Below are positions 35,122 through 42,509 of a DNA stretch of 64,000 bases, piece after piece. This stretch comes from Gordonia rhizosphera NBRC 16068 (GTDB taxonomy: Bacteria > Actinomycetota > Actinomycetes > Mycobacteriales > Mycobacteriaceae): NCBI RefSeq assembly GCF_000298195.1, contig NZ_BAHC01000125.1:1-64000 (forward strand), read 5' to 3'. The position numbers and the translations under genes were made by a program. The notes beneath the pieces are model-generated. The model saw only the letters and a list, made by a program, of their open reading frames with translations. It did no database searches and was not told where the DNA came from. Each line of letters begins with the position of its first letter. Position 1 is the first letter of the stretch.

Positions 35122-35162
35122 TTGACAGTGAGTATTGTCATTGTTACTGTTGTGTAACAGTA
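35122..35162 (+). promoter_or_regulatory. Promoter with dyad over the -10 box, in front of ligase 2
   Basis: TTGACA (35122-35127), a 17-bp spacer and TACTGT (35145-35150). The -10 box lies in the perfect inverted repeat TACTGTT-GTGT-AACAGTA (35145-35162). The arrangement copies the promoter at 28862-28903. A second weaker dyad, TGACA-N8-TGTCA, lies in the spacer. About 118 bp of leader separate it from the start codon. Confidence 0.65.
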
Positions 35163-35280
35163 TTTACTGAAATATATCGGTGCAATCTGTCTGCACGCCG
35201 GTGAAGTACTCGTCACGGACGCACGGGCTCAGGCCGCAGAACACCCGAACGCCTGACACCCGACCACAAAGGATCTCGCC

Positions 35281-36765
35281 ATGACCCTCACCGACAACCT
35301 GCGTCAGACCGCCGAACGTCGCCCCGACGTCATCGCGATCAAGATGGACGACACCGAGATCTCGTACGCCGAACTCAGCGGCCTTGCCGCACGGACCGCG
35401 CGGTGGCTGCGCGATCTCGGCATCGAGCCGGGTGACCGGGTGGCGGTGTCGCTGCCGAACATCGCCCAGATGCCGATCCTGTACTACGGCATCCTCTGGG
35501 CCGGCGGTGTCGTCGTCCCGATGAACCCGCTCTACAAGGACCGGGAGTTCGCCCACGTCCTGCGCGACAGCGGCGCCACGGTGTTCTTCGCATGGAACGG
35601 CGTGGCCGAGCAGGCCGCCAAGGGCGCCGCCGACGCCGGCGCGACCTTCGTCGAGGTCGATCCCGCGACATTCACGGGCCACGTGACGTCTCACGCAGCG
35701 ACCAGAGCCGCTGCGCGCGACGGCGAGGACACCGCGGTCATCCTCTACACCTCGGGCACCACCGGCGCACCGAAGGGAGCCGAACTCACCCACGCGAACA
35801 TGGTCCGCAACGCCGAGGTGTGCGCAAGCGACCGTCTGATCGGCCTGTCCGCCGGTGATGTGGTGTTCGGCGGACTGCCCCTGTTCCACGTCTTCGGACA
35901 GACCTGCATGATGAACGCATCGGTGCTGACCGGCGCAACCCTCACACTGCTGCCCCGCTTCGACCCGCAGCGCGCCCTGGAGATCATCGAACGCGACAAG
36001 GTCACCCACATGGGTGGCGTGCCGACCATGTACGTCGCACTGTCACAGTTCACCGATCGCGGGACGTACGACACCTCGAGCCTCACCCGCTGCGTCTCGG
36101 GCGGCTCGGCGCTGCCCGTCGAGATCCTCACCGCATTCGAGGAGGCCTACGACGCCATGCTCCTCGAAGGCTACGGACTGTCGGAGACCTCGCCCGTCGC
36201 CTCCTTCAACCACGCCGACCGCGAACGCAAAGCAGGCTCGGTCGGTCAACCGGTCGAGGGCGTCGAACTCAAGCTCATCGACGCGGACTTCAACGAGGTG
36301 CCCGAGGGTTCCGATGGAGAGATCGCCATCAAGGGCCACAACGTCATGAAGGGCTACTTCGGCAACCCCGAGGCCACCGACGCCGTCCTCAAAGACGGCT
36401 GGTTCCGCACCGGCGACATCGGCCGACGCGACGACGACGGCTACTACTACATCGTCGACCGCGCCAAGGACATGATCATCCGCGGCGGCTACAACGTCTA
36501 CCCGCGCGAAGTCGAGGTAGTGTTGTACGGACACCCCGCCGTGGCCAGCGCCGCCGTCGTCGCCATCCCCAGCCAGATGCACGGCGAAGAGGTCGCCGCC
36601 GTCATCACCGTCAAACCCGGCATGACGGTCACCGAAGACGAAATCCAGCAGTACACCAAAGACCGCGTGGCCGCCTACAAGTACCCCCGCGTCGTCCGCA
36701 TCGTCGACGAGCTACCACTCGGCCCGACCGGCAAAATCCTCAAACGCGAGATCAAGGTCGGCTGA
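35281..36765 (+). CDS. Acyl-CoA ligase (ANL superfamily), copy 2
   Basis: A 494-residue paralogue of the ligase at 33534, with the same motifs (ILYTSGTTGAPKGAELTH, LLEGYGLSETSPV, LPLGPTGKILKREI) and most residues identical. Differences cluster in residues 1-25, in 120-150 (TGHVTSHAATRAAARDGEDT against the other copy) and around 250-290, which border the acid-binding pocket, so the two may prefer related but different acids. It has its own promoter with the same dyad as the operon, so both copies should be induced together. Start ATG 35281. Nothing else follows in the operon. Confidence 0.93.
   Translation: MTLTDNLRQTAERRPDVIAIKMDDTEISYAELSGLAARTARWLRDLGIEPGDRVAVSLPNIAQMPILYYGILWAGGVVVPMNPLYKDREFAHVLRDSGATVFFAWNGVAEQAAKGAADAGATFVEVDPATFTGHVTSHAATRAAARDGEDTAVILYTSGTTGAPKGAELTHANMVRNAEVCASDRLIGLSAGDVVFGGLPLFHVFGQTCMMNASVLTGATLTLLPRFDPQRALEIIERDKVTHMGGVPTMYVALSQFTDRGTYDTSSLTRCVSGGSALPVEILTAFEEAYDAMLLEGYGLSETSPVASFNHADRERKAGSVGQPVEGVELKLIDADFNEVPEGSDGEIAIKGHNVMKGYFGNPEATDAVLKDGWFRTGDIGRRDDDGYYYIVDRAKDMIIRGGYNVYPREVEVVLYGHPAVASAAVVAIPSQMHGEEVAAVITVKPGMTVTEDEIQQYTKDRVAAYKYPRVVRIVDELPLGPTGKILKREIKVG
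36586..36756 (+). repeat. Identical 171-bp tract shared with the first ligase gene (copy 2)
   Basis: Partner of the tract at 34839-35009, offset 1747 bp. After it the two genes diverge at once (last two residues Ile-Ser against Val-Gly). Confidence 0.75.
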
Positions 36766-36894
36766 TCCGAGAGGTTCTCTCGCCCGCTCGCACCCGCCCC
36801 GAAGACCTCGCACCCGCAGAGACGCTATCGACACTCTGTGTACGCAGCATCCCGCTCACGTGAGGTTTTCAGGGACCGGCCCGTGCGCCCACGG

Positions 36895-37668
36895 TCACCA
36901 GGCACGATCGAGATCGGCATGTTGCCGAATCCAGGCGTGCATCGCGACCCCGGCGGCCACCCCGGCGTTGATGCTTCGGGTCGACCCGAACTGGGCGATC
37001 GACACCGTGAGGTCGGCGTGACGCTGAGCGTCGTCGCTGACACCCGGCCCCTCCTGCCCGAACAGCAGCACGCAGTCGCGCGGTAGGTCGGCGGTCTCGA
37101 GGCGTTGCGCGCCCGGCGTGTTGTCGACGGCGACCACGGCCAGGTTCTCGGTGCGTGCCCACTCCATCAGCTCGGTGACCGAATCATGGTGGCGCAGATG
37201 CTGATATCGGTCGGTCACCATCGCACCGCGACGATTCCAGCGGCGCCGCCCGACGATGTGCACGGCAGCGGCCGCGAACGCATTCGCGGTGCGCACGACC
37301 GTCCCGATATTGGCGTCGTGGGCGAAGTTCTCGATCGCCACGTGAAACGGGTGGCGGCGGCTGTCGATGTCGGCGACGATCGCCTCGCGGGTCCAGTAGC
37401 GGTAGGCGTCGACGACGTTGCGGGTGTCGCCTTCGGCGAGCAGGTCCGGGTCGAAACGCGCATCGGTGGGCGCAGGGCCGTCGTGTTCGTCAGCCCACGG
37501 CCCCACCCCGACGGTTGTTCCGGCCTGCCACTCGGTGGGGCCGGCTGCGTGAGCGCCCGTCGCGTCGGGGTTCGTTCCGGCCTGCCACTCGGTGGGGCCG
37601 GCTGCGTGCACGCCCGTCGCGTCGGGGTTCGATCTGGCCTGCCGCTCGGTGGGGGCGGCCTGTTCCAT
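36895..37668 (-). CDS. TrmH-family (SpoU) RNA 2'-O-ribose methyltransferase
   Basis: A 257-residue SAM-dependent methyltransferase of the knotted SPOUT class, acting on tRNA or rRNA ribose. The three family motifs are ENFAHDANIGTVVRTANAF (Asn and Arg), LLFGQEGPGVSDDA and the knot IAQFGSTRSINAGVAAGVAM. The catalytic domain is in residues 100-257. The first 55 residues are unusual: about 2.6 copies of a 19-residue unit (AGPTEWQAGTNPDATGAHA type) encoded by 57-bp tandem DNA repeats, after which the conserved part begins. The ATG lies 2 bp beyond the pyrE stop, so the gene ends a leftward operon. Matches Rv0380c by position. Target nucleotide unknown. Confidence 0.88.
   Translation of the reverse strand: MEQAAPTERQARSNPDATGVHAAGPTEWQAGTNPDATGAHAAGPTEWQAGTTVGVGPWADEHDGPAPTDARFDPDLLAEGDTRNVVDAYRYWTREAIVADIDSRRHPFHVAIENFAHDANIGTVVRTANAFAAAAVHIVGRRRWNRRGAMVTDRYQHLRHHDSVTELMEWARTENLAVVAVDNTPGAQRLETADLPRDCVLLFGQEGPGVSDDAQRHADLTVSIAQFGSTRSINAGVAAGVAMHAWIRQHADLDRAW
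37517..37666 (-). repeat. 57-bp tandem repeat, about 2.6 copies, in the 5' end of the TrmH gene
   Basis: Units start at 37517, 37574 and 37631. The first two differ at only two adjacent positions over 57 bp; the third is partial and more diverged and holds the start codon. The period is a multiple of three, so copy-number change would keep the frame. Confidence 0.85.
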
Positions 37669-37670
37669 GG

Positions 37671-38267
37671 TCAGGCCAGTCCGAGGTCGTCCAGCCCGAG
37701 CAGCGACCGGTAGGGCACGCCGAGCGCGGTGATCACCTCGTCGGCACCGGTCGCGCGGTCGACGACGGTGGCCACACCGATCACGGTCGCCCCGACCTCG
37801 CGGGCGGCCTCCACCGCCGCCGAGGGGGACGCACCCGTCGTCGACGTGTCCTCGACGACGAGGACGTTGCGGCCGGCGATGTCGGGACCCTCGATGCGTC
37901 GCTGCATGCCGTGGGTCTTCGCCGCCTTGCGCACCACGAACGCGTCGATCTCGCGCCCGGGCGCATGCATGATCGAGGTCGCCACCGGATCCGCGCCCAG
38001 CGTCAGGCCGCCCACGGACCGGTAGTCCCAGTCCGCCGTCAATTCTCGCATCAGGCTGCCGATCAGGCGTGACGCCTCGTGATGCAGGGTCGCACGACGC
38101 AGATCGACGTAGTAGTCGGCCTCGCGGCCCGACGACAGCGTCACCCGACCGTGCACCACCGCCAGTTCGGTGACCAGTTCGGCGAGGCGGGCACGCCCGT
38201 CGGCGTTGACCGCGGGCGGATTCACGGACGGGGGTACGGGCGCTGACGACGGCATGTCACGGCTCAT
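37671..38267 (-). CDS. pyrE: Orotate phosphoribosyltransferase
   Basis: A 198-residue enzyme that joins orotate to PRPP giving OMP in pyrimidine synthesis. The PRPP loop is NVLVVEDTSTTGASPSAAV, and the catalytic-loop Lys residues are in FVVRKAAKTHGMQRRIEG. SGREADYYVDLRRATL is the N-terminal orotate site. The first 20 residues are Pro/Ser-rich; a Met at residue 5 could be the true start. It sits between the Rv0383c-like and TrmH genes, the M. tuberculosis order. Confidence 0.95.
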   Translation of the reverse strand: MSRDMPSSAPVPPSVNPPAVNADGRARLAELVTELAVVHGRVTLSSGREADYYVDLRRATLHHEASRLIGSLMRELTADWDYRSVGGLTLGADPVATSIMHAPGREIDAFVVRKAAKTHGMQRRIEGPDIAGRNVLVVEDTSTTGASPSAAVEAAREVGATVIGVATVVDRATGADEVITALGVPYRSLLGLDDLGLA

Positions 38268-38312
38268 TTCTCGCTGGGGTGGACCGGTGGGCGATGACGG
38301 ACCCGACCGAGT

Positions 38313-39341
38313 TCAGTTCCGGCGATGTCGATTCGGACGGTCCGTCGGCGACGACGACCTCGGGGGCATATCGTACGGCCGCGCCGCACGCTCCGGGTTC
38401 GCCGGTGGGTTCGGGGCCTCGGCGTCCGGGTCGGTGGTGCGCCACGAACCGGTCGGCGGCCGCGCCGGGCCACGCACCGGCATCGGCTTCATGCGTCGGC
38501 TCGCCGTCGACGACGCGGGCGATGTCGAGTCGTTCGCGGCGCTCCACGCGCGCGTCGGCGCCGGTGCTTCGGCGCCCGATTCGGGCGCCGTGCCCGTGTC
38601 GGGTCCGGTCGACTCGGCCGCCGCCATGCGGGCACGGCGCTGCTTGTCGCGCATCGACTCGGTCTTCTCGTCGGCGTACTCGGCCCGGATGGGACCGTGC
38701 GGGTCGCGGGGATCGGGGGCTTCCTGCGGGTCGACGACCGGTGGCAGCACCCGGAGCAGATCGGCGAAGCGGCGCACGACCTGCAGCCCGGTGTCGAGGC
38801 GCTCGTTGTCGGTGGTCAGCGGCATGGACCCGAGCACCCACTCGCCCTCGTTCCACAGCACCTCGATAAACGGTGGCGCGGTGTTGGCCAGGGCGACCAT
38901 GCGGCGGTCGCAGACGCGCCGGGCGACGTCGAGGTTGTTGGAGAACATCACCCGCGGCCCCATCGCACCGAGCAGTTCGACATCCTCCTCGGCAGGGGCC
39001 AGCACGTCCTCGTGACGCAGGTCGACGATCACCGACGACGGGTTCGCGCGGCGCACCGCGATCACGGTCGCGGTCTCGGCGAGGTCGAACACCGCCGCCT
39101 CGGCGCCGCCGTAGTGGCCGAACGCGACGTCGCGAACCTGGATGTGGTCCGGGACGTTCATGGTGGCCCGGCGGAACACCTTGCGGAGCTTGGTGTCCGA
39201 TTCGCGGAACTTGAATTCGTGCTGATCGCCCCAGATGGCGCGCTGATGCCGCGCGACGTTCGAACGCTGGCGGTCCAGCCACAACAGGGCGACGGCACCG
39301 GCCAGCGCCAGCGCAGCGATCACAAAATACACGATGGTCAT
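38313..39341 (-). CDS. Membrane-anchored conserved actinobacterial protein, Rv0383c-like
   Basis: A 342-residue protein with one N-terminal transmembrane segment or uncleaved signal (VYFVIAALALAGAVALLWL), so most of it should lie outside the membrane or hang from it. Residues 40-215 form a conserved domain (VRDVAFGHYGGAEAAVFDLA; LRHEDVLAPAEEDVELLG). The last 120 residues are Pro/Ala/Arg-rich and probably disordered. Position, immediately upstream of pyrE, corresponds to Rv0383c, described as a secreted conserved protein. No enzyme motif is visible. Confidence 0.78.
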   Translation of the reverse strand: MTIVYFVIAALALAGAVALLWLDRQRSNVARHQRAIWGDQHEFKFRESDTKLRKVFRRATMNVPDHIQVRDVAFGHYGGAEAAVFDLAETATVIAVRRANPSSVIVDLRHEDVLAPAEEDVELLGAMGPRVMFSNNLDVARRVCDRRMVALANTAPPFIEVLWNEGEWVLGSMPLTTDNERLDTGLQVVRRFADLLRVLPPVVDPQEAPDPRDPHGPIRAEYADEKTESMRDKQRRARMAAAESTGPDTGTAPESGAEAPAPTRAWSAANDSTSPASSTASRRMKPMPVRGPARPPTGSWRTTDPDAEAPNPPANPERAARPYDMPPRSSSPTDRPNRHRRN

Positions 39342-39345
39342 CGCA

Positions 39346-40371
39346 CTACACCCTACTATCGCCGGTGTTCCGACCTGCGGTCACGACATAGCCTCGATCC
39401 TTGTCGACCACATTGCGCAGGACCTCCGCCGGCGACCGGTCCTCTCGATCGAGGTAACGGCGCAGGTTGGCGAGGAACTGGTCGGCGAGTTCTGAGCGCC
39501 ACCCCACGACGTCGCCGCTCATGTGTGGGGAGATCGCGACGGTGTCCATCGCCCACAGCGGACTCGCCGGGTCGAGGGGTTCCTCGGTGAACACGTCGAG
39601 GGAGGCGGCGCCGATCTCACCCGTCTGCAGCGCGGTGATGAGCGCGGGCTCGTCGACGAGCTGTCCGCGACCCACGTTGACGAGGTGGGCGTCAGGCCGC
39701 ATGGCCCGCAGGACCTCGGCGTTGATCATCCGTTCGGTTTGTGGGGTCAGCGGTGCGATGGCGACGACGGTGTCGAAGTCACCGACGACCCCACAAAGCC
39801 GTGCCGTCTCGTGCACCACACCGAAATCGGGATCGTGCTCGCGGGCGGTGCGACCGGCGCCCGCGACGTCGATGCCGACGGCGCGCAGCAGCCGCGCGAC
39901 CGCACGTCCGATACCGCCGGTGCCGATGACCAGCGCCGAGGTCCCCGCGGTCCTGGTGGTCTCACGGTGGCGCCAGGTTTGCTGCGACTGCAGACGCCGG
40001 GACAGATGGATCTGCTTGTCGCGGGCGAGGATTGACGCGAGGACGAACTCGGCGATCGGTCCGTCGAAGACGCCGGCGGCGTTGGTCACCACGACGGGTG
40101 AGACGCGCAGCTCGTCGAAGAGCAGCGAGTCGACCCCTGCCGCGCAGACGTGCACCCAGCGCAGCGCGCTCGTGGCCTCACCCCAGTTGTCCTTCAGCGC
40201 GCGGGAGAAGAAGTCCCACACCAGCAGGATCTCGGCGCCCGACAGGACCTTCGGCAGCGTGTCCGCGGTGCAGTGCCGGATCTCGGCGAGCTCCCCGATC
40301 TCGTCGAGGTTCGGCGGATCGGGAACACCAGGGGCACCGAGGATAGCGATGATCGGAGATTCCGCAGCCAC
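39346..40371 (-). CDS. D-isomer-specific 2-hydroxyacid dehydrogenase
   Basis: A 341-residue NAD(P)-dependent dehydrogenase reducing 2-oxo acids to D-2-hydroxy acids, or the reverse. The nucleotide motif is VIGTGGIGRAVARLLRAVG (about residues 145-165), and the catalytic triad is Arg in VNVGRGQLVDE, Glu in VFTEEPLD and His in ISPHMSGD. Start GTG 40369-40371 (VAAESPIIAI) is inferred from the family length; the frame is open upstream but without family residues. It is followed after 4 bp by the Rv0383c-like gene, so it may lead the operon through pyrE to trmH. Substrate unknown. Confidence 0.85.
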   Translation of the reverse strand: MAAESPIIAILGAPGVPDPPNLDEIGELAEIRHCTADTLPKVLSGAEILLVWDFFSRALKDNWGEATSALRWVHVCAAGVDSLLFDELRVSPVVVTNAAGVFDGPIAEFVLASILARDKQIHLSRRLQSQQTWRHRETTRTAGTSALVIGTGGIGRAVARLLRAVGIDVAGAGRTAREHDPDFGVVHETARLCGVVGDFDTVVAIAPLTPQTERMINAEVLRAMRPDAHLVNVGRGQLVDEPALITALQTGEIGAASLDVFTEEPLDPASPLWAMDTVAISPHMSGDVVGWRSELADQFLANLRRYLDREDRSPAEVLRNVVDKDRGYVVTAGRNTGDSRV

Positions 40372-40514
40372 CGCCCCACCGTAACCGGATTTCGTCCAAT
40401 CGAGTGATCGACGCCGTACCCGCACCGCCACTATTCTCTGAATCCGCGGCGCTCTGTCCGCAAATGCTTTCCATCTCAATCGAATTCACTCTTTGTTCAC
40501 CTTCAGGAGGAAGT

Positions 40515-41066
40515 ATGCGCACGTCCAGGATCACATCCGCTCTCGCCGCGACGGGTGTGGCACTGACGCTGGCCGCCGGCCCCGCTGCCGCGGCACCCAC
40601 GAGTTTCTTGGACACCCTGTTCGGGAGCCTGTCAGGTCCCGAAGTGGGCCCCAGCCAGCCGGGTCCCAGCAACCCGGGACCAAGCAACCCCGGACCGAGC
40701 AACCCGGAGACACCCAGCAAGCCGAGCACCCCGACAATGCCCGGGGCCAGCAACGGGGTGGCCACGCTGTCGCTCACTGTAAGCGTATGGACCGGACGTA
40801 AACTCGGCCCCGATCTCTACGCCACCGGCTTCGAGCCGCGCGTCAAGTGGTCGGCACGTGACCGCGCGAATGCCGAGGTCAAGGGCGACGACTGCCAGAT
40901 CGAGGTGCAGTTCCCGGGCACCTCGGCACCTACCTACAAGTCGGCAGAATGCCAGGGCTGGCGGAACTTCTCCAGCCCACGCTACAAAGAGGCCGGCCGC
41001 TATTCGATCGTCGTGATCGACCGCGTCTCCGGAGCGAAGTCGACGTCGTCGTTCACCATCGAGTGA
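40515..41066 (+). CDS. Secreted protein with Pro/Ser/Asn repeats
   Basis: A 183-residue exported protein. Residues 1-30 are a classical signal peptide (two Arg residues, a hydrophobic stretch, AAAAP cleavage region). Residues 45-80 are a linker of PSNPG repeats, and residues 85-183 form a small globular domain with two Cys residues (DDCQIEVQF, SAECQGW) that could make a disulfide, ending in VSGAKSTSSFTIE. The strand-rich pattern suggests a small immunoglobulin-like fold. CAGGAGG precedes the ATG at 40515. I recognise no family. It is divergent from the 2-hydroxyacid dehydrogenase operon. Confidence 0.75.
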   Translation: MRTSRITSALAATGVALTLAAGPAAAAPTSFLDTLFGSLSGPEVGPSQPGPSNPGPSNPGPSNPETPSKPSTPTMPGASNGVATLSLTVSVWTGRKLGPDLYATGFEPRVKWSARDRANAEVKGDDCQIEVQFPGTSAPTYKSAECQGWRNFSSPRYKEAGRYSIVVIDRVSGAKSTSSFTIE

Positions 41067-41100
41067 TCCTCGGGCCCATCCCCTAGCACTGATCCCAGCC

Positions 41101-41131
41101 GACCACCCGGCCGCACGCGGACCGGGTGGTC
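41101..41131. terminator. Terminator hairpin after the secreted protein gene
   Basis: GACCACCCGG (41101-41110) pairs perfectly with 41122-41131 around an 11-base loop, followed by GTCGTTTCGT. It ends the secreted-protein transcript just before the island promoter. Confidence 0.65.
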
Positions 41132-41144
41132 GTCGTTTCGTCCA

Positions 41145-41156
41145 ATTGTTGACAAT
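41145..41156. promoter_or_regulatory. GntR/FCD-type operator, copy 1, in front of the aminotransferase operon
   Basis: ATTGTTGACAAT, a dyad containing a TTGACA -35-like hexamer, 27 bp before the aminotransferase start. The same 12 bases occur at 55106-55117 and, on the other strand, at 57122-57133. Confidence 0.65.
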
Positions 41157-41183
41157 CCGACGATCGACCGTCACGGTGGACCC

Positions 41184-42509
41184 ATGACCGTCACTGCCGA
41201 GACCACCTGGACCGACCAGACCGCGACCTTGAGCCCGGTCCTCAAACAGGCCACGCCGGTCGTCGTCGACCATGCGCTCGGCTCCTGGATTCACGGCACC
41301 GACGGCCACGACTACCTCGACTTCACCACCGGCATCGGCGTGACCAGCACCGGTCACTGTCATCCGCGGGTCGTCGCAGCGGCGCAGGAGCAGTGCGCCA
41401 AGATCATCCACGCCCAGTACACGACGGTGATGCATCCGCCGCTGCTCGAACTCACCGAGAAGCTCGGCGGTGTGCTCCCGCTGGGCCTCGACTCGGTCTT
41501 CTACGCCAACTCCGGCTCCGAGGCCGTCGAGGCCGCCATCCGGCTGGCCCGCATGGCCACCGAACGCCCGAACATCGTTGTCTTCCAGGGTGGATTCCAC
41601 GGCCGCACCGTCGCGGCCGCCAGCCTGACCACGGCGGGCACCCGTTTCTCGGCTGGTTTCTCACCGCTGATGGGCGGTGTGCACATGGCCCCGTTCCCCT
41701 ACGCGTATCGCTACGGCTGGGACACCGACACCGCCGTGGACTTCGCACTCCGCGAACTCGACTACCTGCTCACCTCCCGCGTCGCGCCCAACGACACCGC
41801 GGCCTTCCTGATCGAGCCCGTCCTCGGCGACGGCGGCTACCTCCCCACCCCACCGCGGTTCCTGCAGGGGCTGCGTGAACGCGCCGACCGCCACGGCATC
41901 CTGCTGATCCTCGACGAGGTGCAGGCCGGTTTCGGTCGCACCGGCAGGTTCTGGGGTCATCAGCACGCCGCCGACGTCACCCCGGACATCCTCATCACCG
42001 CCAAGGGCCTCGCGTCGGGGTTCCCGATCTCGGCGATCGCCGCACCCACCGACCTGATGGCCAAGGCGTGGCCGGGGTCGCAGGGCGGCACCTACGGCGG
42101 CAACGCGGTGGCCGCCGCCGCAGCGGTCGCGACCATCGACGTGATCCGCGACGAGAACCTCGTCGAGAACGCCCGGGTCCGCGGCGAGCAGATGCTCGAC
42201 GGACTCGCGGCGATCGCCGCGCGCTACGACGCGATCGGGAATGTGCGCGGGCTCGGCCTGATGGCCGGAATCGAGTTCGTGACCGGCGAGAGCGGTGACG
42301 CCCCGGTGCCCGACGCCGCCACCGCGCTTGCCGTCCAGCAGGCGACGACCCGCCACGGGCTGCTCACCCTCACCTGCGGTCCGGCCGGCAACGTCGTACG
42401 CCTCATCCCCGCCCTGGTGGTCACCTCCGACGAGATCGACATGGGCCTTGAGCGATTCGAGACGGCAGTGACGGAGGTCGTCTCCGGCGATACGCTCGGT
42501 CAGAGATGA
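41184..42509 (+). CDS. Class III (omega-amino acid) aminotransferase
   Basis: A 441-residue PLP enzyme that moves an amino group from a terminal amine, such as 4-aminobutyrate, ornithine or 2,4-diaminobutyrate, to a 2-oxo acid. PLP is held by K274 in ILITAKGLASGFP. ANSGSEAVEAAIRLAR and LILDEVQAGFGRTGR are family motifs. The next gene starts inside its stop (ATGA), the first link in a rightward operon through an FAD/Fe-S oxidoreductase, an aldehyde dehydrogenase, an M24 hydrolase, a second aminotransferase and an M20 deacylase. With the M24 and aldehyde dehydrogenase genes, a diaminobutyrate transaminase role (DoeD-like, ectoine breakdown) is a reasonable inference; 4-aminobutyrate is the main alternative. 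Confidence 0.9.
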   Translation: MTVTAETTWTDQTATLSPVLKQATPVVVDHALGSWIHGTDGHDYLDFTTGIGVTSTGHCHPRVVAAAQEQCAKIIHAQYTTVMHPPLLELTEKLGGVLPLGLDSVFYANSGSEAVEAAIRLARMATERPNIVVFQGGFHGRTVAAASLTTAGTRFSAGFSPLMGGVHMAPFPYAYRYGWDTDTAVDFALRELDYLLTSRVAPNDTAAFLIEPVLGDGGYLPTPPRFLQGLRERADRHGILLILDEVQAGFGRTGRFWGHQHAADVTPDILITAKGLASGFPISAIAAPTDLMAKAWPGSQGGTYGGNAVAAAAAVATIDVIRDENLVENARVRGEQMLDGLAAIAARYDAIGNVRGLGLMAGIEFVTGESGDAPVPDAATALAVQQATTRHGLLTLTCGPAGNVVRLIPALVVTSDEIDMGLERFETAVTEVVSGDTLGQR

